Shown one piece after another: positions 11,276-24,045 of a DNA stretch of 64,000 nt; position 1 is the stretch's first letter, and every line of letters begins with the position of its first letter. The position numbers and the translations under genes were made by a program. This DNA is from Solanum dulcamara. Lineage: Eukaryota > Streptophyta > Magnoliopsida > Solanales > Solanaceae. The notes under the pieces were generated by a model that saw nothing but the letters and a program-made list of their open reading frames with translations, made no database searches and had not been told where the DNA came from. The stretch spans positions 17,866,949 to 17,930,948 of the forward strand of contig NC_077244.1 of NCBI RefSeq assembly GCF_947179165.1. The letters run 5' to 3'.

Positions 11276-11395
11276 CAACTACCACTTGGTACAAAGTATA
11301 GTAATATTTTAAGTACCAAATTACCAGCAGACATGTCGATCGAGACTTGCATCCTAATTCCTAAATTCTTATATATAGCAGTAAAGTAAGTTTGT
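11276..11395. repeat. Segmental duplication, copy 2, right part
   Basis: Continues copy 2 after LTR E. It shares 'aaagtatagta', 'cctaattc.taaa' and 'tatatatagcagtaaa' with 2905-2927 plus 3198-3243. It ends at a TATATATAG element followed by a possible leader, but no gene start is visible downstream. Confidence 0.65.
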
Positions 11396-12489
11396 TTAAC
11401 TTTGCTAGTTATTCATTTTTTTTCCTTCAATTTCTTTTTTAGTGCAAATTGTATTATTGGCAGCTAGATGAGCCGAAACGGATATAAAACAAATATTATA
11501 TTCTAACTTCACCTGATCCTTTTGTACTACTATATTCGTTTTAATTGTTTGGTTGGTTTTTATTTGATACCAAATTTAGAAAATAAAAAAGATTATTGAT
11601 TTTTATGGTTTTAAATTAAAAATGTGGAGAATATATCAAAATATTATTTACTCTTGTAGCATTAATTATGTCATATGAAAAATTGAAATTAAAGAGTTAT
11701 TAAAAAAGAAAAGAGACATTTTTAAAACTGACTAAAAAAAAAAGGAAAACAAACAAATTAAAATGAAAGGAGTACCATATTGTAGGCAGGAATATTTAGT
11801 TAATTATATGATCAATATTGCTACTTTCGAGTATACTTTTATTTTATTTAGAAAAATAAGGATTAGCTACAAAGCCATTGCTAATGTTTCACTCTCTCTT
11901 GTCTAATATATGTAAATTGTTGAGAATTTTTATTTCAAAGTTCAAGAGTATATTCGTTATCTTTTTTCAGAATGATCCTTCTTTTGGATGTGTGTTTTAA
12001 CTATCTTACATTTTCTAAGAGATCAACTGCATGCATTGATTAAAAAGGATAATATATTAGAAAATTGTCATCTGATTTATGTCCTTAAATATATCTTTTT
12101 AAGAGATGGTTCACACCTCAATAATTCAATAATCCATCATAGAATAGTATTATAGCAACGGATTTTTTTCTATTTAATTAGCAACCAAATTTATCTGTGG
12201 TAACTTCCTATTTTTCTAGTGTGATACCAGAAATAGTACTAAAACAAGGATTTGGGGCCGGTTAATCCTATATGAAATGCAGAATGCTTACTTGATTCAG
12301 AAATAGTAACAAAGTCGTGGTCAAACTATTAATTATTGGAAAGCTACAGCACACACTTAAACATTGACAAATACAAGAAAACATAAAGTTGTGTCATCCA
12401 AACTAAGACGCACAACATTAATTCTCTGTCACGAGAAACGGCCAAGTATATTGGCATTGAAACTATTTTTTGAGCAAGCTGTACTAGCT
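11396..12489. other. AT-rich intergenic sequence downstream of the BAHD pseudogene
   Basis: No gene, RNA or element with recognisable ends was seen. The part next to 12489 would be the 3' flank of the acyltransferase on the minus strand. Confidence 0.5.
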
Positions 12490-14309
12490 TTAGTTGATGC
12501 AAATACTTTGATTTGGGTTGGCATATGCAAGACACTCTGGATCCTTTTCCAGAACCCTAATCTCTTCATCATCAGAAGCAACCCACAACTCTATCCCTTC
12601 TCGGCATGCACTTTCTAGATACACAAATTGTTGCTTGGATCTGACATGAGCAGCAGGCAAATAACCCATATGAGCAACCCAAACAGGCTTTCCCCACCCA
12701 AAACTAACATCATATAATCCATATTGCACCAACTTGTGAATCTATAAGTCTTTATATTCTCATTTGTTGACAAACTTTCAAGAACCTCGCTGAGAGATCC
12801 GAACACGCGCTCGTTGTCTATATCTGTAATTTTATTAAATAAAAGTATGAGTTTTCAAGTAGAATATCTTAATTAAACTTCATAAATCAACAATATACCT
12901 TTAATGTTCTCGGCATTTAATTGGGCAAACACCTCCCTTAGCATTATTCCTAGATTAGGCAGGTCAATGCTAGCGTCTAAAGGTTCATAAAAGGCAAATG
13001 CCAACCAAAGAAGGTTCTCAAAAGTTTTTTGGGGAAAAGGTGGCTAAACTCGAGGCCTCATATTAGCTGCATGGGTGATCATTAAAGTCTTTGATGCAGC
13101 AATATCCTTGAGGGCTGCTCCAATCCGTTTGCAAATAAAAGTTGTCAATGCTTCAATTTAGATGGAAACAGAATGATTTCGCTAGAGTATTAGCCTTGAA
13201 AGATTTTATTGATTTGGAGTCAAACAAGAACCTTCTCATAGGAAATTTTGAGCCTTGGAAATAGAAGTCGTCGAAATACCTTATGAACTTTATTGGTAAT
13301 GATTCTATCCCAGGGAATAAAGACATTGCTGAAGTGAAATCTGGATGTAGTGTTTATCCCCTTCATCACGGTTGATCTTGGCTCATGTTTTCAAGAAAAC
13401 ACTCATCGCGGATGCATCGACAACCTATTATATATACATATATGTCCGACAAAAAGTAAGAAGAAAGGTTTGGAGGAATGAAAAGACAAATCTCTTCAGT
13501 CCCTCTACACTCCATATTCTCTAAGTTAATCCACTGTAAACAGCCTTAAAGTTTAAACAGTCTTGAATTCAAGTTTTAAACAAAAATGGAAAATACCGAG
13601 TCTGGTAATGTATGCAACCCTCTAACTCATTTTTGTAAGTTCACTTCATATATATTACTACTCTACAAACTAGTACATGACACTTTCTTTTTTAAAAGTT
13701 TTAAAAAAGGAATGTCATCTTTCTTTGAAACAACTAATATAAGGGACTTTAAAATTTCTCTTTTATATATAGTTATACAAATAATTAAGATTTATCTTAG
13801 ACCACAAATTTGACATAATTTAGGACGGGTAGTAGTATATATGTAAAAGAATAGACAACCTTGTGAAGCATGGAAACTCCAATGCCTATTCCACCGCATT
13901 CAAATGTAGTGGTTTGTAGAGCAACAAGAGGTTGATCATAACTTGGCTCTAGGCAGTTGCCTTTGAATGGAAGAAACTTGTTAAGGAATGGAATATCAGA
14001 ATTTTCAAGAAACTTTGAGAGATTAAAGTTTTCTTGGGCTTCAATGTATACAACGCCCTCATCACTGCACTCAATGGAATGTACATCTTTGAATCTACCA
14101 GCAAAAGGGTAGTAATAACTTAAGGTTTCAGTCAAGGCAGCCTGCAGGGGTTTTAATTCATCAACATCATTGGCATTGTAAAACAGGATGACTGGGATGT
14201 ATGAACACAGACTGAATTGGTCTAGGAAGCAGATTTTGTAGTTCTTCAAGTGCTCAGGAGTTGGTATAGAGGGCTTTATGCTTTCCTTGGACACAACTTT
14301 AACATCCAT
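12490..14309 (-). pseudogene. BAHD acyltransferase pseudogene (three exons)
   Basis: Exon 1 is 14309-13860, exon 2 is 13424-12899 and exon 3 is 12823-12490, all with GT-AG borders. Intron 1 splits the catalytic HxxxD motif: LHK ends exon 1 and VVDAS begins exon 2. Exon 1 (150 codons, MDVKVVSKESIKPSIPTPEH) is intact. Exon 2 has TGA at 13383-13385 where tryptophan is expected, a frameshift before HPDFTSAMSLFPGIE, another before IEALTTFICKRIG, and TAG at 13044-13046. Exon 3 has a frameshift after TSWCNM. The structural motif DFGWG reads SFGWG (serine codon 12703-12705). Intact BAHD enzymes of about 430-450 residues acylate alcohols or amines with acyl-CoA in the cytosol. The closest feel is the vinorine synthase/acylsugar acyltransferase clade, which is inference. 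At least five lesions make this a clear pseudogene. Confidence 0.9.
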
Positions 14310-14390
14310 ATTTTTATATTTTATTTGTGATTATCCTACATCTCTTTGGGTTCCCTTTTTAAGGATATTGAATTGTACGATGAGAGGCAA

Positions 14391-14397
14391 TATATAG
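14391..14397 (-). promoter_or_regulatory. Possible TATA box of the BAHD pseudogene
   Basis: CTATATA on the minus strand lies about 85 bp upstream of the exon 1 ATG at 14309, a normal plant TATA-to-ATG distance. This suggests the locus is a decayed gene with its own promoter and introns, not a processed copy. Confidence 0.5.
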
Positions 14398-15119
14398 ATG
14401 GCGAAGTTAATGGTGTAAATGCCTAAACTTTTAATAAAACGTACAGAGGTTGGTCACCAACTTATCCTTTGCCAGCGAATTCATTCATTGCATGGGAATT
14501 AATAGGAAACAAAAGGCTTTGGCAAAATCAATATCTGGTGATTGTTAAAAAATATCTTTCTTTTACAATTTCGTATTTAGAGTGTCTCTCCCCATTTTTT
14601 ATTCCAAAGGGTTTTTTGGTACTCGACGCTCCACTTGGAAAACGTCTTGAAACTCATGTGTGAGACTAAGGGGGGCGGTTGGTAAGATATATAACACCAA
14701 ATAGTAGTAACATAATATTTATTTCACTAATTAAGTTTATCCGTAATTTTATTTCATGATATTTCTTTAATTTTATTTATTTGTGAAATTCATATTTACA
14801 TGGCATAAAAAATAATTTACTTGTCATGCTATATTTTTTTTAAGGATAAATTTAGTTTAGTGATTTTATTGATAAGTTGAGTGATTTTATTGATATAAAA
14901 CAATGTTCAATGACTTTGATAGATAAATTATCTAAGTTAGGTGACCTTTTGATATATAAACTCGCCAAAAAAATCTACCGACACCCGTAAAAAGCAATTT
15001 TTTGGAATTTTTACATAAATGAACTATTTTAGATTAATAATTACCCTTTTTAGGAAACTTATTTTAATTACGATCTATAGCATAATTATCTTAATTAATA
15101 ACTAATGTCACCCCATTAC
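14398..15119. other. Intergenic, AT-rich
   Basis: No gene is seen. Near 14860-14950 a phrase of about 35 bp ('agtgattttattgata', 'aatgactttgatagataaa') is repeated in diverged form. The rest shows no structure I can support. Confidence 0.4.
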
Positions 15120-16140
15120 CCTCTCTCCCTTCCTGCGTGCTTCTTCTTTTTTTTTCTATCTATTTTTCCTCTTTCTTTTTCTCTCTCTTTCTCTTTCTCT
15201 TTCTCTTTCTACCTTTTTTTAAAATAATAATTAATTATTCTAATTTAAAACTAATTTAAATAATACCGAAATATTTAAAATTCACATATAATACATATAA
15301 TATATTTGTATTAAAAATATTTTAATTATATATTCACAACATTTATTGAAAGATGCCTATAATATATATTATAAATTGATTTCAAAATGTATTATAATTA
15401 TTATTTATTTTTTCTCTTATTAATACTGCTAAAATATATTACTGTATTATAAATGTTTTAGTTATATATTCACCACATGCATTGAAACATGCATATAATA
15501 TATTAAATTCAAAATCTATTATAACTATTTTTTATTTTTTTCTCTTATTAACGAAATATATTATAGTATTAAAAGTATTTTAGTTATATATTCACCACTG
15601 CATTGAAACGTCTCTATAATATGTATAATATATTGAATTCAAACTATACTACAATTAGACGCCAATATTATACATTGTTATAAATTCAATTGTTGTTATT
15701 TCAACAAATATAATATATTTTAACAACATAAATTAATTTGAATAGTACTATAATATTTGGAATTCACACACAATACTTATAATACATTTGTATTAAAAAT
15801 ATTTTAGTTATATATTCACCACGTGCATTGAAATATGTCTATAATATGTATAATATATTGAATTCAAAATGTATTACACTTATCGTTTATATTTATTCTT
15901 TTCTTGTGTTAGAAATGCATTATATGTATATATATATATATAAATTATTTAATTTAACAAGTAGTAAAAACATCATTTCTATAATATATAATTTAAAATA
16001 TAGTTTTAAATTAAAATAATTAATTATTATTTTTAAAAGAGGGAGAAAGAAAGAAAAAAATAGATAAGAAAAAAAAGGAAAACTGACAAAAAGAAGAAGA
16101 GAAGAAGGAGAGAGAGAAAAGAGAAAGGGAGAAAATAAAG
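15120..16140. mobile_element. Foldback-type inverted repeat element
   Basis: A left arm of about 135 bp (15120-15252) is pyrimidine-rich and ends 'aattaattattctaatt' plus 'taaaact'. A right arm (16002-16140) is nearly its reverse complement, ending in a purine-rich GA tract. The inner 32 bp (15221-15252 against 16002-16038) match almost perfectly. The outer CT/GA tracts match loosely. The loop (15253-16001) is a degenerate tandem array. The long arms suggest a foldback or MULE-like non-autonomous element. No target duplication was found, so class and exact ends are uncertain. Confidence 0.5.
15300..15890. repeat. AT-rich tandem repeat in the foldback loop
   Basis: Four diverged copies carry the landmark 'tatattcaccac.tgcattgaaa' followed by 'ataatat.tataatatattgaattcaaa' near 15330, 15463, 15585 and 15805. 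Spacing is about 120-135 bp, with one longer interval. Confidence 0.7.
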
Positions 16141-16600
16141 AAAAAATGGAAGAGAGAGAAAAAGCATTTTTGGTACTTTTTTTGTTGTTGTTGCTATTTC
16201 GGGTAAGAAAAGTATTATCATTTTTGATAAAGGTGAAACATGTACTAAAATTCATAATTAATGTTATATACTATATTATTTAAGTAAATGAGCCATATTT
16301 TTTTTATTTCAACCCAATCCCACAGCTGCCCATTACCATCACTAGAAGAAAATCTCAACTACTACGAAAATTTACTCAAATCATAATACATCTACTTTGT
16401 TTGATTACAAATCCAACAATACATTTTACACGTGAAGAAAAAATATTATAATTCCCAAAAGGAGAAGAAAAGATACCCCCGTGAAACATGAATAGTTCTA
16501 CAGTCCATAGTCAACAATCTCCTGAATAGTTCTATCATCCATGGTCAACAATCTATATTTTTACTACCGTAAAAATATCAACTCTCTAACTTGAATGTTA
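16141..16600. other. Intergenic, with a short tandem duplication
   Basis: A unit of about 33-37 bp, 'gaatagttctacagtccat' plus 'agtcaacaatct', is repeated at 16490-16555. No gene is seen in this stretch. Confidence 0.45.
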
Positions 16601-16653
16601 AATTATTATAACACCTCGAACTTAAAACACCCAATTTAGTACATATTTTATAT

Positions 16654-16684
<31 letters not shown>

Positions 16685-19560
16685 TATATTATATTAAGAA
16701 CAGACATCTTTTCATATTTAAGGGTTATGACTTTTTCAAAAGGTTGTAACTTTTCCAAATGTGACTTTTCCGATGAGTCGTGACCTTTTCAAAGGGTTAT
16801 AGCTTTTCTTATAAGACACAATAAGCACATGTTCATATTATCCTCTGTTGGCTATAAATAGAGGAATATCCACATATTTTTAAACCTTGATTTTTTTAAG
16901 TTTCCTATTTTCTTCTTCTTCTTAAAACACCCAAGTGTATATCTTCTATATTTTATATTATATTTATTTATATTAGATTATATTAAAAGCATACACTTTT
17001 TCACATTAAAGGGTTGTGAATTTCTTGAATGGTTGTGACTTATTCATACTACCCTTTATTGGCTATACATAGAGGGGTTTCCTTACCTTTTTTAAACTAT
17101 GAATTTCTAGAATTTTTGTCACGATCCGACCTATGGTCTAGTCGTAACACGGCGATCGAAACCCCGAAAGGCTCCAACCAAGCCTCTTGTACATATCATA
17201 AGCATACATAAGGTAAAGTAAAAGAAAAAACATCATAAGAGAGTCTAAAATATGAATAGTAAATAAAGAATATCTCATGACAACATAGACTCAAAATATT
17301 TGTCCAACTAGATGCCTCTACATATGAGTATGGGCGGGGGCTAAGACATGTCCCTAGCTCACCCTCAATATGAAACATGACAAAACGTCTTTGAAACAAT
17401 AACCAACTTGATTACTAGTCTCTGATAAATGAGGACTCACCACAAACACCGCCGGATAGAAAAGCTTAACTAGCCACGTGGACGAATATGATCTTCAACC
17501 TCAACTCCTACATTATGAGACAATGTAGGCAAAAGTATGCATTAGTACGTTGGAATGTACTAAGTATGTAGGCAATGCAACGCAGTAGAAAACCATGTTT
17601 GTACAAATGACCATTTAAAATAGCATGATAGGAGAAGTAGTAAAAATCATAAGTAATCTTTAAGAAGGATCAATGCATAATAAACCATAAGAGTATCATA
17701 TAAAGTAAAAGATAGGATTAGTCATTTAGAATATGAAAGGGACCATACATATGTGGGATAGGAACCATAATAGATAATAAGACCATGCGAACTATAACAT
17801 GGAATCCCAATGTTGCCCCTACATCGGAGGAAAGGGGGATACTACTTGTCAAGGTAGACTCCTACATGCCTAAGTGGATCCACTAAGCATCTATGTGAGT
17901 CGGGTACTCACCCGTAGTTCTTAGACTCGGTTACTCACCTCCAAGCCTTGATATTTTGAGTACTCACCTCTTAGAAATTTAGGTATTCGCCTCTAATCCT
18001 TTTGTACCTACGGTGGCACGTAGTTATGCGACAAGATACTTTATATAAGGACCTCATATTTCGATTCTCCACCTCAAGTCCACATTCGATGCTAAGTTAA
18101 ATCCCATGGAATACATACATAGCATAGAAATCATAATGTCATATATCATAGTCATTATCATAGGTTTGAAATCATAGAGTATCTCATTTTCATAACATAA
18201 GTGCAATGCGGGTATTTTTCTTCCAAATTACAAATCATACATACAAAGATATATCATTATTGAAATACATAATCATAATTCATACTTTGAAAATTCATGA
18301 CCATAGCTTGTACTTGAAATTAGGGTAAGACATGAATGGATGATCAATTGATTTGAAACCCATGAAATTTATTTGAAAACATGCATGATCATAAACTTTT
18401 TTTCAGCCCATACATAATTCATATAGATAATATTAGTAGGAAGTATAATTGAAAATACTCATATTTTACATCATGAACCCTAGAAATCAAAATAGGAGAA
18501 TTCATGGAAAAACGCTTCAATTTAATGCAATAATCATCAATTTACATCAAAATAGACTCATGATCATACTTTGAATCATAATTCATGCAATAGGAATAGA
18601 TATCATAAAACCCATAAAATATCATACTTTAATTTGATAGAAAATCTTGAGAAATTGATTGGGCTTCATGGATGAAAGAATCCATGAATCAATACCCATA
18701 TACCTTAAGTGAGAACACCAAATAATTTGAAAGAACTTGAGAATTTTGATGGAGAGCTTGAGTGAATTTACTTGAAGTCTTCAATGGAGTCCTTGAGAGT
18801 TTTTTGTAGAGAGAGAAATATTTGAATAGGTGAATTGTAGAAGAATGAATAAAATTAGGGATTTAGGTTAATTTATAAAGTTGAATTAGGTTCTAAAAAC
18901 GTCTAGGTTCATTAGCTAACAATTTGAGAAAAGTCTAAAATGCCCTTACTAAAAATCCAACTCGGCCAGAAAACCCTTGTCAGGTCCGCGATGCAGACTT
19001 GGCATGGACCTTTCTGTTTTGTCAGTTTGTTGAGAAATTTATCTTTTGATCTACGGGTCCTAAAAATCCACCGAAACTATTTTCCTGCAGGCTTTAGCCC
19101 CCTGATCGATATTTCGAACTCGGATTTTCCAAAAAGATTAAGGATAATGCATTACATGAACGGCTTATTCCCAAGGCATTCTTAAGACATTTGTGAGCAT
19201 TTTGAGGGATGTTATAGTTTTCTATTCTTCTTCTTTTTAAGACACCCAATTTAGTATATATTCTATATTTTATATTATATTTATTTATTCATTTATAAAA
19301 TTATATTATATTAAAAGCATGACACCCTTTCATATTGAAGGGTTGTGAATTTTCCAAAGAGTTGTGACTTTTCTGATGAGTTGTGACCTTTCCTAAGGAT
19401 TGTGGCTTTTTTGAAAGGTTGTGGCTTTTCTGATAAGGCACAATAAACACTTGTACATAGTTCATATATACTACTCTTTGTTGGTTATGGAGGAATTTCC
19501 TTACATTTTTAAACTAAAAATTTCTAAGTTCAGTGGAATTTGAACACCCCCTAACTTGAA
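16600..19560. repeat. Tandem LTR-like repeats of about 200-330 bp, split by solo LTR C'
   Basis: Three copies start near 16620, 16922 and 19232. Each has 'aaaacacccaa', an AT-rich 'tattatatttattta' run, repeated 'ggttgtgacttttc' phrases, and then 'ttggctata.atagaggaattt'. Copy 2 lacks part of the 'ggttgtgac' block. Both outer flanks carry 'aacttgaatgttaaatta'. The units resemble small LTRs with a TATAAATAG-like promoter, but no internal domain lies between them. Copies 2 and 3 are separated by solo LTR C'. Confidence 0.6.
17117..19216 (-). mobile_element. Solo LTR C' (Gypsy)
   Basis: The 2.1-kb block starts TGTCACGATCCGACC and ends GGGATGTTATA, where ACA would be expected. The flanks ATTTT (17112-17116) and GTTTT (19217-19221) fit a 5-bp target duplication with one change. 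It shares with LTR C (32057-40083), in reverse orientation, the distinctive repeated phrase 'gagtac.ca..tcttag' and a similar order of landmarks. No coding domain is present. Confidence 0.7.
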
Positions 19561-19965
19561 TGTTAAATTACTATAATATTGTAGAGTTGAGTTAGTAAAG
19601 TACAGGTGTTTTTAAGTCTGTCAATAGTCCAGGGATGAAACTAATAAATCCACGCCAAATTTAGGGTAGTTTTCAACTCTTCTCTCTATTATAAATAGAT
19701 ATAGATATTTTTTGAATATTAATTTCACAACTTTCAATACGCACACACAAGTAATTAATCAAAATAATATTTACATTCATTTTTCATAGGAACTTATATT
19801 GTATTATTCCATTTATAATCATTTGTTTAAAAGTTTGACTTAATAATATTGACATTATTTTTTTAAAAATAATGTACTACATGATTTGGCATTCACGTGT
19901 AATGCACGTGCATCAAAACAAGTTATAATAAATCTTGAAATGATGAACAAAACAGATTAGCTGTG
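19561..19965. other. Intergenic flank of element D
   Basis: AT-rich sequence without a gene. The last five bases, CTGTG (19961-19965), are the left target duplication of element D. Confidence 0.5.
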
Positions 19966-20155
19966 TGTCACGATCTAAAATCAGACCATGATGGTGTGTA
20001 CTGTAACCCCCGAGTAGGCAAGCCAAAACCAAACCAAAAAACCCCTCCGTCCCGTTACCTATCTCGTACCCCTAAAGGGTCGTCTGCTAAAGTGATCCAA
20101 CCCTACAACATCTCTCTAGTAAAAGGCTCCCTAAAAGGGCAATTTAGTCACAAAA

Positions 20156-23100
20156 ATGGAAATGGGGTGGGACCCACCTCCCGATGCTGAAAATTTCGTT
20201 CGAAAGATGGAACTGTAGATTCCGTTGAGACAAACACAACAAAAGTTACCACGTTACCAGATTCCATCTACAGCTCCTCAAATCTCCAAAATACTGAAGA
20301 GATCACTTTTCAAGTTTCTCGGGAGGAGCTGCTGAATGCAGAAAAAATTATTGCTTTGAAAAATTATGGATTGCTGCAGGTTACAAGTAATATAGGAGAT
20401 GTATCCTCATCTCATATACTACATACAGTGCAAAAATCTGACACAAAAACAGTCCAGATTGAGAGCAATGAAGAGGCGCATATTGACACCACTGTGCAAC
20501 CACTGCGCCTTCACGTTCCAGGTGGTTCCGGCGACATTCGAGCCATCGCACCACCTGGGCTTTGTTCTCAAGGATATGGCTCCCCTCAGGGAACAAAAAT
20601 CTCCGGCGAAATCATCGCCGGCGAACAGTTCGGCGTCGGCGGCGGAGCTCCGGCCAACAAAACTGAACAAGATGAATACCAAAATGATCCTCAAGCTATT
20701 TCCCATCCTCCCAGCCATGAGCGCCAACTCGAATATACTCCAATTGTTTCGAATTCCCATTTGAGCTCTGACAACAATGGAGTTGCCGGAGCTCCGGCGA
20801 CTGAATTCATCCAAGACCAATACCAAAAGGTGCGTAACAGTGTGGAGAGGCATTCTAACAATAAAACATGTCTCGAATCTCCACAAACAAGTTCAAATTC
20901 AAAAAGTCGTCAAGACGACTTTGGGGGTGCCGGAGCTCCGGTGAACCAATTGGCACAAGACCAATTCCAAAAGGTCCATCAAGGTGTTAGGAGGTTCGCA
21001 AGCTATATAGAGTGCCTCGAATCACAACCAACAAGCTCAAACTCAAAAAGTCGCAAAGACACTCATCTTAATGAAGAACACTGTGACAGTGTTCTTCAAT
21101 CTGAATTTGTAACTGGTGCGATGGATCATGATAAATATGACCAACAAGAAAATAGAATGGGAACATTGGAAGGCATTGAAGAGTATGATCAAGTCCCCAA
21201 AGAAAATTCGAAGGGGAATTTCGTTGTTGAGCAAGGGAACAGTGCCCCTACAGTGGTTCCTCCAGGTAAGTCCTCTAACTATTTCAATCAATATATAATA
21301 GAACGTACTAGTCATAATCACAATGTTGATCAAATGCATATTGATACTGTCAAATTTCATGAAGTTAGTCTAACTGATAATAATACTCAAAAAGAAAATG
21401 TAGCTAATGCAGCTACTGTTAAGTCTACTGATATGCATCTTGTTATGTCCAAGAATAATGAAGTACTGCAGACTTCTACTCACAATGTTGATGTTGATCT
21501 TGTTGATAAACACAAGGAGCAGGGGAACATATTACCTGGAAATGTTGAAAAAACCAAACAAACTGCCCAGTTGAACAGGGGTCTCAATGTGAAATTTCAA
21601 CATGTCCAAAAACCTTATGTTCCTAATAGTAACCCAATGAAAGTGTCTAATAACTTTGATGCTTTCAAATCCAATAATAAATCTGCTACTATGAATACTG
21701 GAAGCAATTTAGGTCCCAAATATCCAAACCAACTTAGAGCTCCAACTTTTAATACTTCTATTTCTACTAATCATGTGGTGTCCCCTACTAATCAGTTACA
21801 TGTCAAACAAAACAAGCATCCCAATACTAATATTCCAACCCCTCCAAATCCTGTCATCCATCAGACCTTGGCTACTAAGCTGAGAGCCCAAGAAGCCATT
21901 AAAACAGCCATTATTGATATTACACCCCCCAAAATTACTACAAAACAAGGCTATCCAGCTATAGTATTTACAGAAGAAGATTTCTTGGTGAAATTGGCTA
22001 GTGATTGTAAGTATACTCTGATAGGAAAATTCACTAATACTATGCCTAAGATAGAAACCATTAGAAAGGAATTCATCTTGCAAACAGAGCTCAGAGGAGG
22101 AGTGAAAATTACTCATTTTAACTCTAGGCATCTGTACATAGACTTGGACAATGAATATGATCACTCTACTGTATGGTCCAAAGGAAGAATGTACATAAAT
22201 GGACAGCTTATGAGACTCCAGCTATGGACCCCCACCTTCAAGCCTGAAGAAGAAACCTCTCTAGTTCCTATATGGGCTATATTACCAGAACTACCTTGGC
22301 ACTGTTATCGTCTTGAAGTGGTAACCCCTTTACTATCCCTAATTGGAAAGGTGTTGTTCTTGGATTTGGCAACCTACAAGAAAACAAGAGGTAGTGTTGC
22401 CAAAGTTAAAGTACAAATTGACCTTACAAAAGAAAGACCATAGCATGTATGGATGGGCTATGGTGAAGATGAAAATGGAGCAGGAAGGTGGCAGTCTATT
22501 CAATATGAAGGGGTGCCAGATTACTGTCAACACTGCAAATATCAAGGTCACACCATTCATGTTTGTACAGTTAAAAGAAGGGATGAGGATAAGCAGAAAA
22601 AGCAAGTTCAAGAAGAAGAAGCAAGACACAAAGATAAGGACAGCACTGACAAGAATAAGGAACAACAGAAAAATGAGCTAAAGCACCAAAAAGACAAACA
22701 AAGTAAGGAACAACAAAATACTAGCAGGGCTGCAGCTGAAAAAAGAGACCAAGAACATGCAGGTTGGCAAATTCAAAGGAGGAAAGGTAAAAAAGAAGAA
22801 CAACACCACCAACAACAACCACAACAACATAAAACACAAGTATACATGACAAAAGGGGAAACTTCAGCACCCCACCAGCATAATATCAGCAGCAGCAGAG
22901 AAGGGAAAACTCCACAACAGGCAGGTATGGTTAATAGCTCTAAATTTAATACTTGTACTAACCAAACTTGTAATGTAGACTCTGGAGTCCAGAGCTTACT
23001 CCCTACTCCCCATACAACATTGGATCCCATCCCCCATAAGCCTATACAGCAGGTTCTACATGGTACTGGAAGTAGCAGACCTGCAGACAAACAAAAAGAG

Positions 23101-24045
23101 CAAAATATTACAGCTATTTGTGCACCAAGTACTGCTGTGAACAATGTGGAATGCAACAATGCCTATGGAAAAATCTCAGGTATTGACTCAATGCTCCCAC
23201 ACCCCCATGGCTCCCCCAATTACTTTAATGTCTTAAATGGTATTACTGTTGTGGCTGATTAAGTCTGTGGAGGTGAGAATGGGGGAATACAGGAGAAAAC
23301 CACTAATCTGCAGGAAGGGGAAACCAAGGGGAAGGAAAATTTGGCTGAACACAGAAAAGATCCTAGAACCCCTGTCAACACTCTTCCAGAAGAAATAAGG
23401 TCCTCTATGCAATGGCAACAAGATGATATTCAACAAGTTCCAGAAGACAGGTTACAGCTCACTGAAATGGATAAGGGAGGTAGAGAATCTCCAAATAGCT
23501 GTGAAGGAAATATGGGTGCAGTTACTAAGCTCCTGAATAATAAATATACTCTATCTCTGAGTAAGAAGAAGAGGGATGCAATGAAGAAAAAGTTAGCTCA
23601 GAAACAAAAAAAATCTTTGTCTGGAAAAACACAACACAGAGTGAACTATGTGTTGGTTGATGAACAAGCAGGGATTCATGTGACACCTCTTCAAATTCAA
23701 TCCAGTTCTACTGAAGTATGTGTTCTTAATAAGAGAGCCATATCAGATGACAATGAGGATGAATACAGACCTATTCAATCTGAAGATGAAGAGGATCTGG
23801 ACCAAAGGGAACAATCTCAAGATGAGGATGAGGAAACTAGTGCCTCTCCCTTTAGAGCATTGGAGGATATCACAGATACTACAATACAGGAGGAGGTGCT
23901 GCAGGTCACTGAGGAGAAGGGTTTATCACCCAGGGGTCAGCAAGATCAGAACAAGAAGAAAAAGAAACAAGACATCTCCACCAGTTCAAATAATGCTACT
24001 TGTAAGAGTGGCATCAAAACAAGGTCCAAATCCATGAAACCTTGA
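20156..24045 (+). pseudogene. LINE ORF1: DUF4283 plus CCHC zinc knuckle
   Basis: The likely start is the ATG at 20156 (MEMGWDPPPDAENFVRKMEL), which meets TAG near 20215 through a one-base shift. The main frame then runs from about 20216 to 24045 with only two internal stops, TAG at 22441-22443 and TAA at 23260-23262. The N-terminal half is low-complexity and polar, with a repeated 'GAPATE/NQ..QDQ(Y/F)QKV' phrase near 20790 and 20935. The DUF4283 domain occupies about 21900-22440 (motifs FTEEDFLVKLASDCKYTLIGKF and PIWAILPELPWHCY). A knuckle C-x2-C-x4-H-x4-C follows at 22524-22566. The C-terminal third is Gln/Lys-rich and acidic. ORF1 proteins of plant L1 elements bind RNA and nucleic acids. 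The last base of its TGA overlaps the ORF2 start. Confidence 0.85.

Noticed and set aside
15828..16255. Open frames of 60-111 codons on both strands
   Set aside because: They are low-complexity translations of the GA/CT-rich foldback arm and the AT array.
19963..20190. Open frame of 75 codons spanning the left border of the LINE-like element
   Set aside because: It joins LTR sequence to LINE 5' sequence by chance. The ORF1 start at 20156 lies in another frame.
20381..23436. Several minus-strand open frames of 67-155 codons under LINE ORF1
   Set aside because: They mirror the biased codon use of ORF1 on the other strand and show no domain or conserved motif.
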